Part shown: in pieces, positions 14,826 through 21,110 of the stretch
Position numbering within the stretch: the stretch's first letter is position 1
Layout: every line of letters begins with the position of its first letter
Assembly (NCBI GenBank): GCA_905235495.1
Contig: CAJOMK010000003.1
Coordinates: 1-21,110 of the forward strand
Source: an uncultured Methanobrevibacter sp.
GTDB lineage: Archaea > Methanobacteriota > Methanobacteria > Methanobacteriales > Methanobacteriaceae
Direction of reading: 5' to 3'
DNA: 21,110 nt
Translations under genes and position numbers: made by a program
The notes under the pieces: model-generated
Database searches by the model: none
What the model saw: the letters and a program-made list of their open reading frames with translations, nothing else
What the model was told of the DNA's origin: nothing

Positions 14826-14841
14826 ATAGCTTTTTAGCTAT
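14826..14841 (+). terminator. Hairpin with T-run after the PAC2 gene
   Basis: ATAGCT (14826-14831) pairs with AGCTAT (14836-14841) around TTTT, and TTTCTTTTTTTATTTTT follows at once. It lies 22 bp after the stop codon and looks like an intrinsic terminator closing the replication-translation cluster. The remaining spacer up to 15096 is AT-rich promoter sequence for ychF, without another gene. Confidence 0.65.
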
Positions 14842-15096
14842 TTTCTTTTTTTATTTTTATATTATTCTTTTTTATCTATTTTTTTTTAATTTTTTGATTA
14901 TTTCTGCATATTTCTTAATACTGTTTCATATTAATAAAACTATTTTTTAAATAATTTTTTATACTTTGTAAAATAGATATAATAAAGTATTATAATAATT
15001 AAAATTTTTTTTTAAAAAAATAAAGAAACTAATTTTAATCATAAATAAACAAAAATTAAATTAATTTACATTTTTATAATAATTAGGAATGATATT

Positions 15097-16284
15097 ATGC
15101 TTCAAATTGCAGTTACAGGTAAACCGAATGTAGGAAAATCCTCATTTTTTAATTCAGCTACTGCATCTCAAGTGGAAATGGCTAATTATCCATTTACAAC
15201 CATAGATGCAAATAAGGCTGTTGCTCATGTTATCAGTGAATGTCCGTGCAAGGAAATGAATGTCACATGCAACCCACAAAACTCTCAATGCATTGACGGA
15301 ACAAGATTGATTCCTATAGAATTGATAGATGTTGCAGGGCTTGTACCAGGGGCTCATGAAGGTAAGGGACTCGGAAACAAGTTCTTAGATGACTTGATGC
15401 AAGCTAAAGTCTTCATTCACGTAATTGATGCTTCAGGTTCTACTGATGCAGAAGGAAATCCAGTTGACCCAGGTTCACATAATCCATTGGAAGACATTGA
15501 ATTTTTAGAACATGAAATCGTCATGTGGATGTATGGAATCGTTAGCAAGAATTGGGTAAGGCTTATCCGTAAGGTTGAAGCTGAACATTTAGACATTTCA
15601 AAGGTTCTTTTTGACCAATTGTCCGGTACTGGTATTCTAATTGAAGATGTAATTGAAGCATTAAGAACAGTCAGTCCTGATTACAGCAAATGGGAAGAGG
15701 AAGACCTGATTGAATTTGTACGCAATCTATTGAATATTGCGAAACCTTCCCTTGTAATTGCAAACAAAGCAGATTTGCCTGGAGCACGTGAAAACATTGA
15801 AAGAATGCAGGAAAAATATCCTCGTGTAATTCCAACTTCTGCTGAATCAGAGCTTGCACTTATGAATGCTACAAGAGCAGGGTTGATTTCATACATTTCT
15901 GGAGACAGCAGTTTTGAAATCATAGATGAAAGCAAATTAAATGCTAATCAAATCAAGGCTTTAGAATATATTCAAACAAATATCCTTGATGCTTACGGCA
16001 GCACTGGTATTCAAAAGGCATTGAATACTGCAGTATTTGACCTTTTAGACATGATTGTTGTCTATCCTGTAGGAGACGAGAATAAGCTTACAGATCAAAA
16101 AGGAAATGTGCTCCCAGATGCTTTCTTAGTACCTAAAGGTTCAACTCCTCGTGAATTTGCATATATCATTCACACAGATATTGGTGATAAGTTCATGCAT
16201 GCAGTAGATGCAAGAAAGAGCATGAGAATTGCAAGTGATTATGAACTTCAAGACAGAGATATTATTAAGATTGTAACACATTAA
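15097..16284 (+). CDS. ychF: YchF/Ola1-type translation-associated NTPase
   Basis: YchF is an Obg-family P-loop NTPase that usually prefers ATP and binds ribosomes; its precise role is unsettled. The 395 residues fit the archaeal/eukaryotic branch. The P-loop GKPNVGKS is at 8-15, DVAG at 78-81, NKAD at 223-226 and a C-terminal TGS domain at about 318-393. A four-cysteine insert (C49, C51, C58, C65; ECPCKE...CNPQNSQC) lies between the P-loop and DVAG; similar inserts are common in archaeal members and could bind a metal. The ATG follows AGGAATGATATT. Only 55 bp separate its stop from cfbD, so read-through transcription is possible, though the functions are unrelated. Confidence 0.94.
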   Translation: MLQIAVTGKPNVGKSSFFNSATASQVEMANYPFTTIDANKAVAHVISECPCKEMNVTCNPQNSQCIDGTRLIPIELIDVAGLVPGAHEGKGLGNKFLDDLMQAKVFIHVIDASGSTDAEGNPVDPGSHNPLEDIEFLEHEIVMWMYGIVSKNWVRLIRKVEAEHLDISKVLFDQLSGTGILIEDVIEALRTVSPDYSKWEEEDLIEFVRNLLNIAKPSLVIANKADLPGARENIERMQEKYPRVIPTSAESELALMNATRAGLISYISGDSSFEIIDESKLNANQIKALEYIQTNILDAYGSTGIQKALNTAVFDLLDMIVVYPVGDENKLTDQKGNVLPDAFLVPKGSTPREFAYIIHTDIGDKFMHAVDARKSMRIASDYELQDRDIIKIVTH

Positions 16285-16339
16285 ATGTACTTTGTTTAAT
16301 TAAAAACATATTAAGGTTATTTTATTTTTGGGTGATAAA

Positions 16340-17452
16340 ATGATGCATCCACGTCCAAGTCCAATAGCAGCTTCTCTATATACTTTAAGAGATTTAAATG
16401 CAGATGTAATTGTTATGCATGGACCACATGGCTGTTGCTTTAGAACAGGAAGGCTTCTTGAAAGCGATGGTGTTAGAGTTGTAACAACAGCTATGGCTGA
16501 AAATGATTTTATCTTAGGTGCTGGCGAAAAGCTTCAAGAAACCTTGCAAGAGGCTTATGATACATTCAATCCAAAATTAATGGGTATTGTAGGAACTTGT
16601 GCAAGTATGATTATTGGTGAAGACTTAAAAGAGCCAATTGAAAACCTTGGTCTTGATTGTGTTATCTTGCCAGTGGAATCTCATGGTGGTTTCGGTGAAG
16701 GAGACAATACAGAAGGAGCTATTGCAGTGCTTAACGCTGCTGTAGAATATGGTGTAATCCCTCAAGAGGAAGCTGATCGTCAAAATGAAATGCTAAGGCT
16801 TGCAACACATGTTGAAAAGACTCGTGGAATGGCACAAGGTAAATACATCAAGCCTAATTTTGGAGAAAGCAAGGAAAAGGTTGCAAGAATCATTGTAAAA
16901 GCAATCAAGGAAGGTAAAAATGTAGCATTTGTATTGAATGCTAAAAAGGAAACCTCTTATCTCTTTGCAGACATATTAAATTGTGATTTCTCTTCACTTG
17001 TTGATGGTGCAGAGTCTAATAAGGATATAGAAAATCTTCATTTCATTACTAATTTAGATGAAAACATTGGTCTTCCAAGAATAAGACAGCATGTAGTAAA
17101 TATAAGCAAAGAATTAAATGAAACTGGAATTGATATTGAATGCATTACTGGTGGATTAGATGAATATCCAATCACTCCAAGAAAGGCAGAGGAATATCTT
17201 AAAGAAATCAAGCCAGATCTTGTCATTGTTGCTGGTGTTCCACATGCGTTGTATGTTGAAGAGCTTGACTGTGAAACCGTTGCAGTTACAGATGGTCCAA
17301 GACTTGTTCAACCACTTAATGAATTAGGGTACTCACATGTAATTACTGAATTAGATGCTCATTCTAAGACATTAGGTGTAGATGAGATAGTAGATTCTGA
17401 CTTTGGTATGATGATACGTTCAGTTATTGAATGGGAGATGCAAGAAAATTAA
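16340..17452 (+). CDS. cfbD: Ni-sirohydrochlorin a,c-diamide reductive cyclase, catalytic subunit CfbD
   Basis: CfbD is the nitrogenase-D-like subunit. With the reductase CfbC it performs the six-electron reduction and lactam ring closure in synthesis of coenzyme F430, the nickel cofactor of methyl-coenzyme M reductase. It was earlier called methanogenesis marker 13 metalloprotein. The 370 residues begin MMHPRPSPIAASLYTLRDL, the family signature. C32/C33 in GPHGCCFRTGR and C87 in GTCAS are the probable iron-sulfur ligands. The start is the ATG at 16340 with GGTGAT three bases upstream; an in-frame TTG at 16328 overlaps that site. No other cfb gene lies in the window, so CfbC, CfbA, CfbB and CfbE must be encoded elsewhere. 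Confidence 0.95.
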   Translation: MMHPRPSPIAASLYTLRDLNADVIVMHGPHGCCFRTGRLLESDGVRVVTTAMAENDFILGAGEKLQETLQEAYDTFNPKLMGIVGTCASMIIGEDLKEPIENLGLDCVILPVESHGGFGEGDNTEGAIAVLNAAVEYGVIPQEEADRQNEMLRLATHVEKTRGMAQGKYIKPNFGESKEKVARIIVKAIKEGKNVAFVLNAKKETSYLFADILNCDFSSLVDGAESNKDIENLHFITNLDENIGLPRIRQHVVNISKELNETGIDIECITGGLDEYPITPRKAEEYLKEIKPDLVIVAGVPHALYVEELDCETVAVTDGPRLVQPLNELGYSHVITELDAHSKTLGVDEIVDSDFGMMIRSVIEWEMQEN

Positions 17453-17527
17453 TATTTATTTGTTTAACTATCATTTTAATTAATCGTTATTTTAATTTAA
17501 ATTATAGAAAAATTTTTTCTAAAAATA

Positions 17528-17543
17528 GTTTAATATATTAAAC
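17528..17543. promoter_or_regulatory. Perfect 16-bp palindrome upstream of hisH
   Basis: GTTTAATATATTAAAC is a perfect palindrome in the 176-bp cfbD-hisH spacer, about 85 bp before the hisH start. It contains a TATA-like core, so it may be a promoter element or an operator. A near-palindrome of A- and T-runs (17505-17521) just before it could terminate cfbD. In such AT-rich DNA palindromes also arise by chance. Confidence 0.35.
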
Positions 17544-17628
17544 CTAAATTTAAGTTAAATTTAATTTAATTTTAATTTAAATTTTTATTTTCATTGTATT
17601 TTTAATCTATTGAATAGTAGGTAATTTT

Positions 17629-18222
17629 ATGATTACAGTTATTGATTATAAAAGTGGAAATCTCAGAAGCATTTCCAATAGTTTTAAGAAGATAGGTTCA
17701 GAGGCAATCATTACAGATGATTCATCAGAGATAGCAAATGCAAAACATCTTGTTCTTCCAGGTGTAGGTGCTTTCGGGACTGCTATGGAGAATATTGAAC
17801 CTTATAAGGATGTTATTTTCGAGCATATTGATGAGGGAAAGCCATTTTTAGGTATTTGCTTAGGACTTCAGGTTCTTTTATCCTCAAGTGAAGAATTACC
17901 AGGTGTAAAGGGACTCGATATTTTCAAAGGACATGTTGCCAAGATTCCTGAAGGTAGAAAAATACCTCATATGGGTTGGAATCAAATCAAACAAACAAAG
18001 GATTGTCCTATTTTAGAAGGTGTAGACGGCAAGGACTTTTACTTTGTACATTCTTATCATGCAGTGCTTGATGATAGTGAAAATCTATCTGCAATAGCTG
18101 ATTATGGATTTGATGTAACTGCTGCAGTATCCAAGGATAATGTATTTGCAACACAATTCCACCCAGAAAAAAGTGGAGTTCCAGGTTTGAAAATACTTAA
18201 GAACTTTGTTAATTTAGAATAA
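17629..18222 (+). CDS. hisH: Imidazole glycerol phosphate synthase, glutaminase subunit HisH
   Basis: HisH hydrolyses glutamine and passes ammonia to HisF, which makes imidazole glycerol phosphate and AICAR in histidine synthesis. The 197 residues are a full class I glutamine amidotransferase. The nucleophile C77 is in GICLGLQ, and the catalytic pair is H178 and E180 in FHPEKSG. VIDYKSGNLRS (4-14) and LPGVGAFG (43-50) are HisH signatures. The ATG follows AGGTAATTTT. No other his gene is in the window, so the histidine pathway is dispersed in this genome, as is common in methanogens. Confidence 0.96.
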   Translation: MITVIDYKSGNLRSISNSFKKIGSEAIITDDSSEIANAKHLVLPGVGAFGTAMENIEPYKDVIFEHIDEGKPFLGICLGLQVLLSSSEELPGVKGLDIFKGHVAKIPEGRKIPHMGWNQIKQTKDCPILEGVDGKDFYFVHSYHAVLDDSENLSAIADYGFDVTAAVSKDNVFATQFHPEKSGVPGLKILKNFVNLE

Positions 18223-18454
18223 ATTTTATTCTAATTTCTTTTTTTTAAATTATTTTCATTATTTTAATTTATTCATTTTTTTAATTTTTCATTTTCAATT
18301 TTTATTCTATTTTCTTTTTTTACTTTTTATTCATTTTTTTTATTTAATACTCTATTTTTAAAAGTTTTATATTATATTCCTAGAATAGTAGCATATTTTA
18401 GGATTATAGTTTCTGTTTTTTCCTTTTTAATTTCTTCCACAATACACAATCAAA

Positions 18455-18464
18455 TCTTATATAA
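18455..18464 (+). promoter_or_regulatory. Putative TATA box of the IscU-like/GGGtGRT operon
   Basis: TCTTATATAATG is the clearest TATA-like match in the 355-bp spacer 18223-18577. It predicts a transcript start near 18488 and a leader of about 90 bases. The first part of the spacer (18230-18355) is T-rich and probably terminates hisH. No gene or RNA structure was seen in the rest. Confidence 0.4.
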
Positions 18465-18577
18465 TGAATAAAACAAATATAATTACATAAAGATTATAAA
18501 ATTATTAAATTTTTTATTATAATTTTTAAATAATTAAATAATTTAAATAATTTTAAGATTTTTAAGTGGAGATTGAA

Positions 18578-19270
18578 ATGATTTACTCAAAAGAAATTGA
18601 AAATATGTGTCCTGTTCATAAGGGAGCAGACCATGGTCCTGCACCAATTCCTGAAGAGGGCCAATGGGTAAAATCCAAGGAAATCAGTGATATTTCTGGA
18701 CTCACTCATGGTATAGGATGGTGTGCACCTCAACAAGGATGCTGTAAATTAACCTTAAATGTTAAGGAAGGAATCATCGAAGAGGCATTGGTGGAAACTA
18801 TTGGATGCTCTGGTATGACTCATTCTGCAGCTATGGCTGGTGAAATTCTTGTTGGAAAGACAATTCTTGAAGCATTGAATACAGACCTTGTATGTGATGC
18901 AATCAACACCGCTATGCGTGAATTATTCTTACAGATTGTTTATGGTAGAACCCAATCTGCATTTTCAGAAGGAGGTCTTCCAATCGGTGCGGGTCTTGAA
19001 GACTTAGGAAAAGGTCACAGATCCCAAGTTGGAACCATTTACTCAACAAAAGCAAAAGGACCAAGATACTTGGAACTTACTGAAGGTTATATTACTGAAA
19101 TAGCACTTGACGAAGATGATGAAATCATCGGATACAAATACATCAATATGGGTGTAATGCTTGACCTTATTAAAGATGGCACAGACCCTGCAGAAGCAAT
19201 CAAAAAGGCAAGCGGTCAGTATGGAAGATTTGATGATGGGGTTAAGACAATTGACCCAAGGAAGGAATAG
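18578..19270 (+). CDS. Divergent IscU/NifU-N-like iron-sulfur scaffold protein
   Basis: The middle of this 230-residue protein (about 40-125) resembles the IscU/NifU N-terminal fold, which assembles Fe-S clusters on three cysteines. C77 in IGCSGMTHSAAMA matches the second IscU cysteine. The first (CGD motif) and third (HC motif) are not at their usual places; C49, C55 and C56 in WCAPQQGCCKL and C106 are alternatives, with C11 near the start. An N-terminal stretch CPVHKGADHGPAPIPEEG and a C-terminal part of about 100 residues (126-230) lie outside the scaffold fold. The ATG at 18578 follows GGAGATTGAA; an in-frame GTG at 18566 overlaps that site. Its stop is 11 bp before the GGGtGRT gene, so the two surely form an operon. 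The exact role is unknown. Confidence 0.82.
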   Translation: MIYSKEIENMCPVHKGADHGPAPIPEEGQWVKSKEISDISGLTHGIGWCAPQQGCCKLTLNVKEGIIEEALVETIGCSGMTHSAAMAGEILVGKTILEALNTDLVCDAINTAMRELFLQIVYGRTQSAFSEGGLPIGAGLEDLGKGHRSQVGTIYSTKAKGPRYLELTEGYITEIALDEDDEIIGYKYINMGVMLDLIKDGTDPAEAIKKASGQYGRFDDGVKTIDPRKE

Positions 19271-19281
19271 GGGGAATTATT

Positions 19282-20280
19282 ATGAGTTTATTTGAAAGTT
19301 ATGAAAGAAGAATAGATCAAATAGTTCCTGTTTTTGAAAAATATGGCATTAAAGACTTCGAAGAAGCAAAGGCTATTTGTAATGAAAAAGGCTTTAATCC
19401 TTATGAAATTGTAAAGTCAGTTCAGCCTATATGTTTTGAAAACGCTTGTTGGGCTTATACTCTCGGTGCAGCTATTGCAATCAAAAAGGACTGCAAAAAG
19501 GCAAGTGATGCAGCAACTGCAATTGGTGAAGCATTGCAGGCATTTTGTATTCCTGGAAGTGTTCCTGATGACAGGAAAGTAGGTTTAGGTCATGGTAACC
19601 TTGCATCCATGTTGCTTAGTGAGGAAAGCGAATGTTTCGCATTCTTGGCTGGTCACGAAAGTTTTGCTGCAGCAGAAGGTGCAATCGGTATTGCAAACTC
19701 TGCAAATAAGGTTAGAAAAGAACCTTTAAGAGTTATCTTAAATGGTTTAGGAAAAGATGCAGCATTGATTATCTCAAGAATCAACGGATTCACTTATGTT
19801 CAAACTGAATTTGACTACTTCACCGGTGAATTTAAAGTGGTTAGAGAAAAGGCCTATTCTGATGGTGAAAGAGCAAAAGTCAGATGCTATGGTGCTGACG
19901 ATGTTAGAGAAGGTGTAGCTATTATGCACCTTGAAGGTGTTGACGTATCAATTACCGGTAACTCAACAAACCCTACAAGATTCCAACACCCTGTAGCTGG
20001 AACCTATAAGAAGGAATGTGTCCTTCAAGGTAAAAAGTACTTCTCTGTCGCTTCTGGTGGAGGAACCGGTAGAACCTTGCACCCAGACAATATGGCAGCA
20101 GGTCCTGCTTCCTATGGTATGACTGATACTTTAGGAAGAATGCACTCTGATGCTCAATTTGCAGGTTCAAGTTCTGTACCTGCCCACGTGGAAATGATGG
20201 GATTAATCGGTATGGGTAACAACCCTATGGTTGGTGCAACTGTAGCAGTTGCAGTAGCTGTAGAAGAAGCTTTAAAATAG
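19282..20280 (+). CDS. GGGtGRT family protein of unknown function
   Basis: The motif SGGGTGRTLHPDNMA (258-272) defines the family named GGGtGRT, whose function I do not know to be established. The protein has 332 residues, without signal peptide or clear membrane helix, so it is probably cytoplasmic. Other dense motifs are VGLGHGNLASMLL (100-112), AGHESFAAAEGAIGIANSA (123-141), NSTNPTRFQHPVAGTY (227-242) and GSSSVPAHVEMMGLIGMGNNPMVGA (295-319). The glycine- and histidine-rich motifs look like nucleotide or metal sites, but this is inference. Cysteines are at 33, 51, 56, 71, 89, 118, 202 and 246. The ATG follows GGGGAATTATT. It is co-transcribed with the IscU-like gene and ends in a hairpin. 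I recall this pairing in methanogens and in anaerobic bacteria. Confidence 0.88.
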   Translation: MSLFESYERRIDQIVPVFEKYGIKDFEEAKAICNEKGFNPYEIVKSVQPICFENACWAYTLGAAIAIKKDCKKASDAATAIGEALQAFCIPGSVPDDRKVGLGHGNLASMLLSEESECFAFLAGHESFAAAEGAIGIANSANKVRKEPLRVILNGLGKDAALIISRINGFTYVQTEFDYFTGEFKVVREKAYSDGERAKVRCYGADDVREGVAIMHLEGVDVSITGNSTNPTRFQHPVAGTYKKECVLQGKKYFSVASGGGTGRTLHPDNMAAGPASYGMTDTLGRMHSDAQFAGSSSVPAHVEMMGLIGMGNNPMVGATVAVAVAVEEALK

Positions 20281-20303
20281 TTTAATTAATATTTAAACTA
20301 TTT
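20275..20303 (+). terminator. Hairpin across the stop codon of the GGGtGRT gene, with T-runs
   Basis: AAATAGTTTAA (20275-20285) pairs perfectly with TTAAACTATTT (20293-20303), an 11-bp stem with a 7-base loop. The stop codon TAG (20278-20280) is inside the stem. CTTTTTCTTTTTTT and further T-runs follow at once. This is the best intrinsic terminator candidate in the window and closes the two-gene operon. Confidence 0.75.
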
Positions 20304-20394
20304 CTTTTTCTTTTTTTATCTTTTTTTTTTATCTTTTTTGAAATTATAAAACACTTTTATTTTATATTTTTTACTTTACTTTCTTATCAATAAT

Positions 20395-20403
20395 TATTTA
20401 AAT
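20395..20403 (+). promoter_or_regulatory. Putative TATA box giving a leaderless cstA transcript
   Basis: TATTTAAAT is centred about 27 bases before the A of the cstA ATG at 20426, the distance expected between TATA centre and transcript start. No ribosome binding site precedes the ATG. Together these suggest transcription starting at or next to the start codon. Confidence 0.4.
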
Positions 20404-20425
20404 GTTATATTAATAAAATATTAGT

Positions 20426-21110
20426 ATGATTTCATTTTTTATTTGTTTATTTGCATTAATATTATCCTATTTTATTTATGGTCGTTTTTTGGAACGTATC
20501 GTTGGTGTTGATGAAACTCATGTGACACCTGCATATAGATTAGAAAATGGTGTAGATTATGTTCCAATGAATAAATATAAGAACCTGTTGATTCATTTTC
20601 TTAATATTGCAGGTTTAGGTCCTATATTTGGAGCTATTCAAGGAGCTTTATTTGGTCCTGCTGCATTTTTATGGATTGTGTTCGGTACAATATTCATTGG
20701 TGGAGTGCATGATTTCTTCTCAGGAGTCATGTCTGTACGTAAAGATGGTTTATCTATGCCGGACATCATTAGTGAGTATTTAGGCGATACCGTTCGAAAA
20801 ATTGTTGGTTTTATTATAGTCGTTACAGGTATTTTTGTGGGAGCTGTTTTTGCAACAGGTGCTGCAGATTTGCTTTCAAGCTTAACAGGTGTGGAAACAC
20901 ATATTTTGCTAGTAATTATTTTTGCATATTTCCTTATAGCCACATTGCTTCCTGTTGATAAGATTATTGGTAAAATATATCCAATATTCGGAATTGTCTT
21001 CCTTATAATGGCTGTTGTTATGATTTCAGCATTATTGATGAACCCTAATTATACAATTCCAGAATTTACAACTCCTGGGCTTTATTTAACTACCAAATCC
21101 ATTTTCCCAT
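20426..21110 (+). CDS. cstA: CstA-family transporter (carbon starvation protein A), 3' end outside window
   Basis: CstA proteins are many-helix inner-membrane carriers linked to peptide or pyruvate uptake in bacteria; the substrate in methanogens is not known. The 228 residues in the window carry the family signature: a short first helix (2-18), a conserved NKYKNLLIHFLNIAGLGPIFG stretch (49-69), then GGVHDFFSGVMSVRKDG (92-108), followed by helices at about 126-148, 158-176 and 184-204. The ATG at 20426 is the only reasonable start, although no Shine-Dalgarno sequence is visible; a TATA-like box about 27 bases upstream suggests a leaderless mRNA. The gene runs past the right edge, so full length and C-terminal variants cannot be judged. 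Confidence 0.9.
   Translation, partial: MISFFICLFALILSYFIYGRFLERIVGVDETHVTPAYRLENGVDYVPMNKYKNLLIHFLNIAGLGPIFGAIQGALFGPAAFLWIVFGTIFIGGVHDFFSGVMSVRKDGLSMPDIISEYLGDTVRKIVGFIIVVTGIFVGAVFATGAADLLSSLTGVETHILLVIIFAYFLIATLLPVDKIIGKIYPIFGIVFLIMAVVMISALLMNPNYTIPEFTTPGLYLTTKSIFP

Noticed and set aside
18223..18577. Riboswitch or small gene before the IscU-like operon
   Set aside because: The spacer is mostly T-rich low-complexity sequence; no stable conserved-looking fold and no coding frame with a ribosome binding site were found.
20638..20943. Minus-strand open frame opposite the CstA gene
   Set aside because: The plus-strand frame carries the clear CstA signature; the reverse frame is a low-complexity shadow.

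Overview
The window is a very AT-rich stretch of an archaeal chromosome. The gene set (archaeal SRP54, Pus10, diphthamide synthase, Csl4, RNA polymerase subunit L, TFS, PCNA, GINS, L44e, S27e, aIF2-alpha, Nop10) is archaeal. The coenzyme F430 enzyme CfbD marks a methanogen. Base composition, GGTGAT-type ribosome binding sites, and protein sequences that resemble Methanobacteriales point to Methanobrevibacter or a close relative, probably from a gut or rumen. No transposon, prophage, CRISPR array, rRNA or tRNA was seen.

Layout. On the minus strand lie srp54 and then pus10, which runs off the left edge. All other genes are on the plus strand. Positions 2773-6359 hold a purine phosphoribosyltransferase, dph2, csl4, rpoL and a Nudix hydrolase with an apparent ATT start codon. 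Positions 6846-14803 hold the archaeal replication/transcription/translation neighbourhood: TFS, a large acidic two-helix membrane protein, PCNA, a GINS51 protein with a huge acidic linker, L44e, S27e, aIF2-alpha (TTG start), Nop10 and a PAC2-family proteasome-assembly protein. Positions 15097-18222 hold the YchF GTPase, cfbD and hisH. Positions 18578-20280 hold a two-gene operon: a divergent IscU/NifU-like protein and a protein of the uncharacterised GGGtGRT family. A CstA-type transporter begins at 20426 and runs off the right edge.

How the parts fit. Most genes are core information processing: protein targeting (SRP54), RNA modification and decay (Pus10, Nop10, Csl4), transcription (RpoL, TFS), replication (PCNA, GINS) and translation (L44e, S27e, aIF2-alpha, Dph2 acting on EF2). 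CfbD serves methanogenesis by building the MCR cofactor.

Most unusual items: (1) the IscU-like/GGGtGRT pair, which lacks a known role; (2) a 53-bp-spaced duplicated hairpin element before rpl44e, with one compensatory base-pair change between copies; (3) the GINS51 linker of about 310 residues with recurring F-x-K-P-like motifs, next to an acidic membrane protein; (4) an ATT start codon; (5) a doubled palindrome at the likely tfs promoter. Functional claims rest on family recognition by eye; no searches were run.
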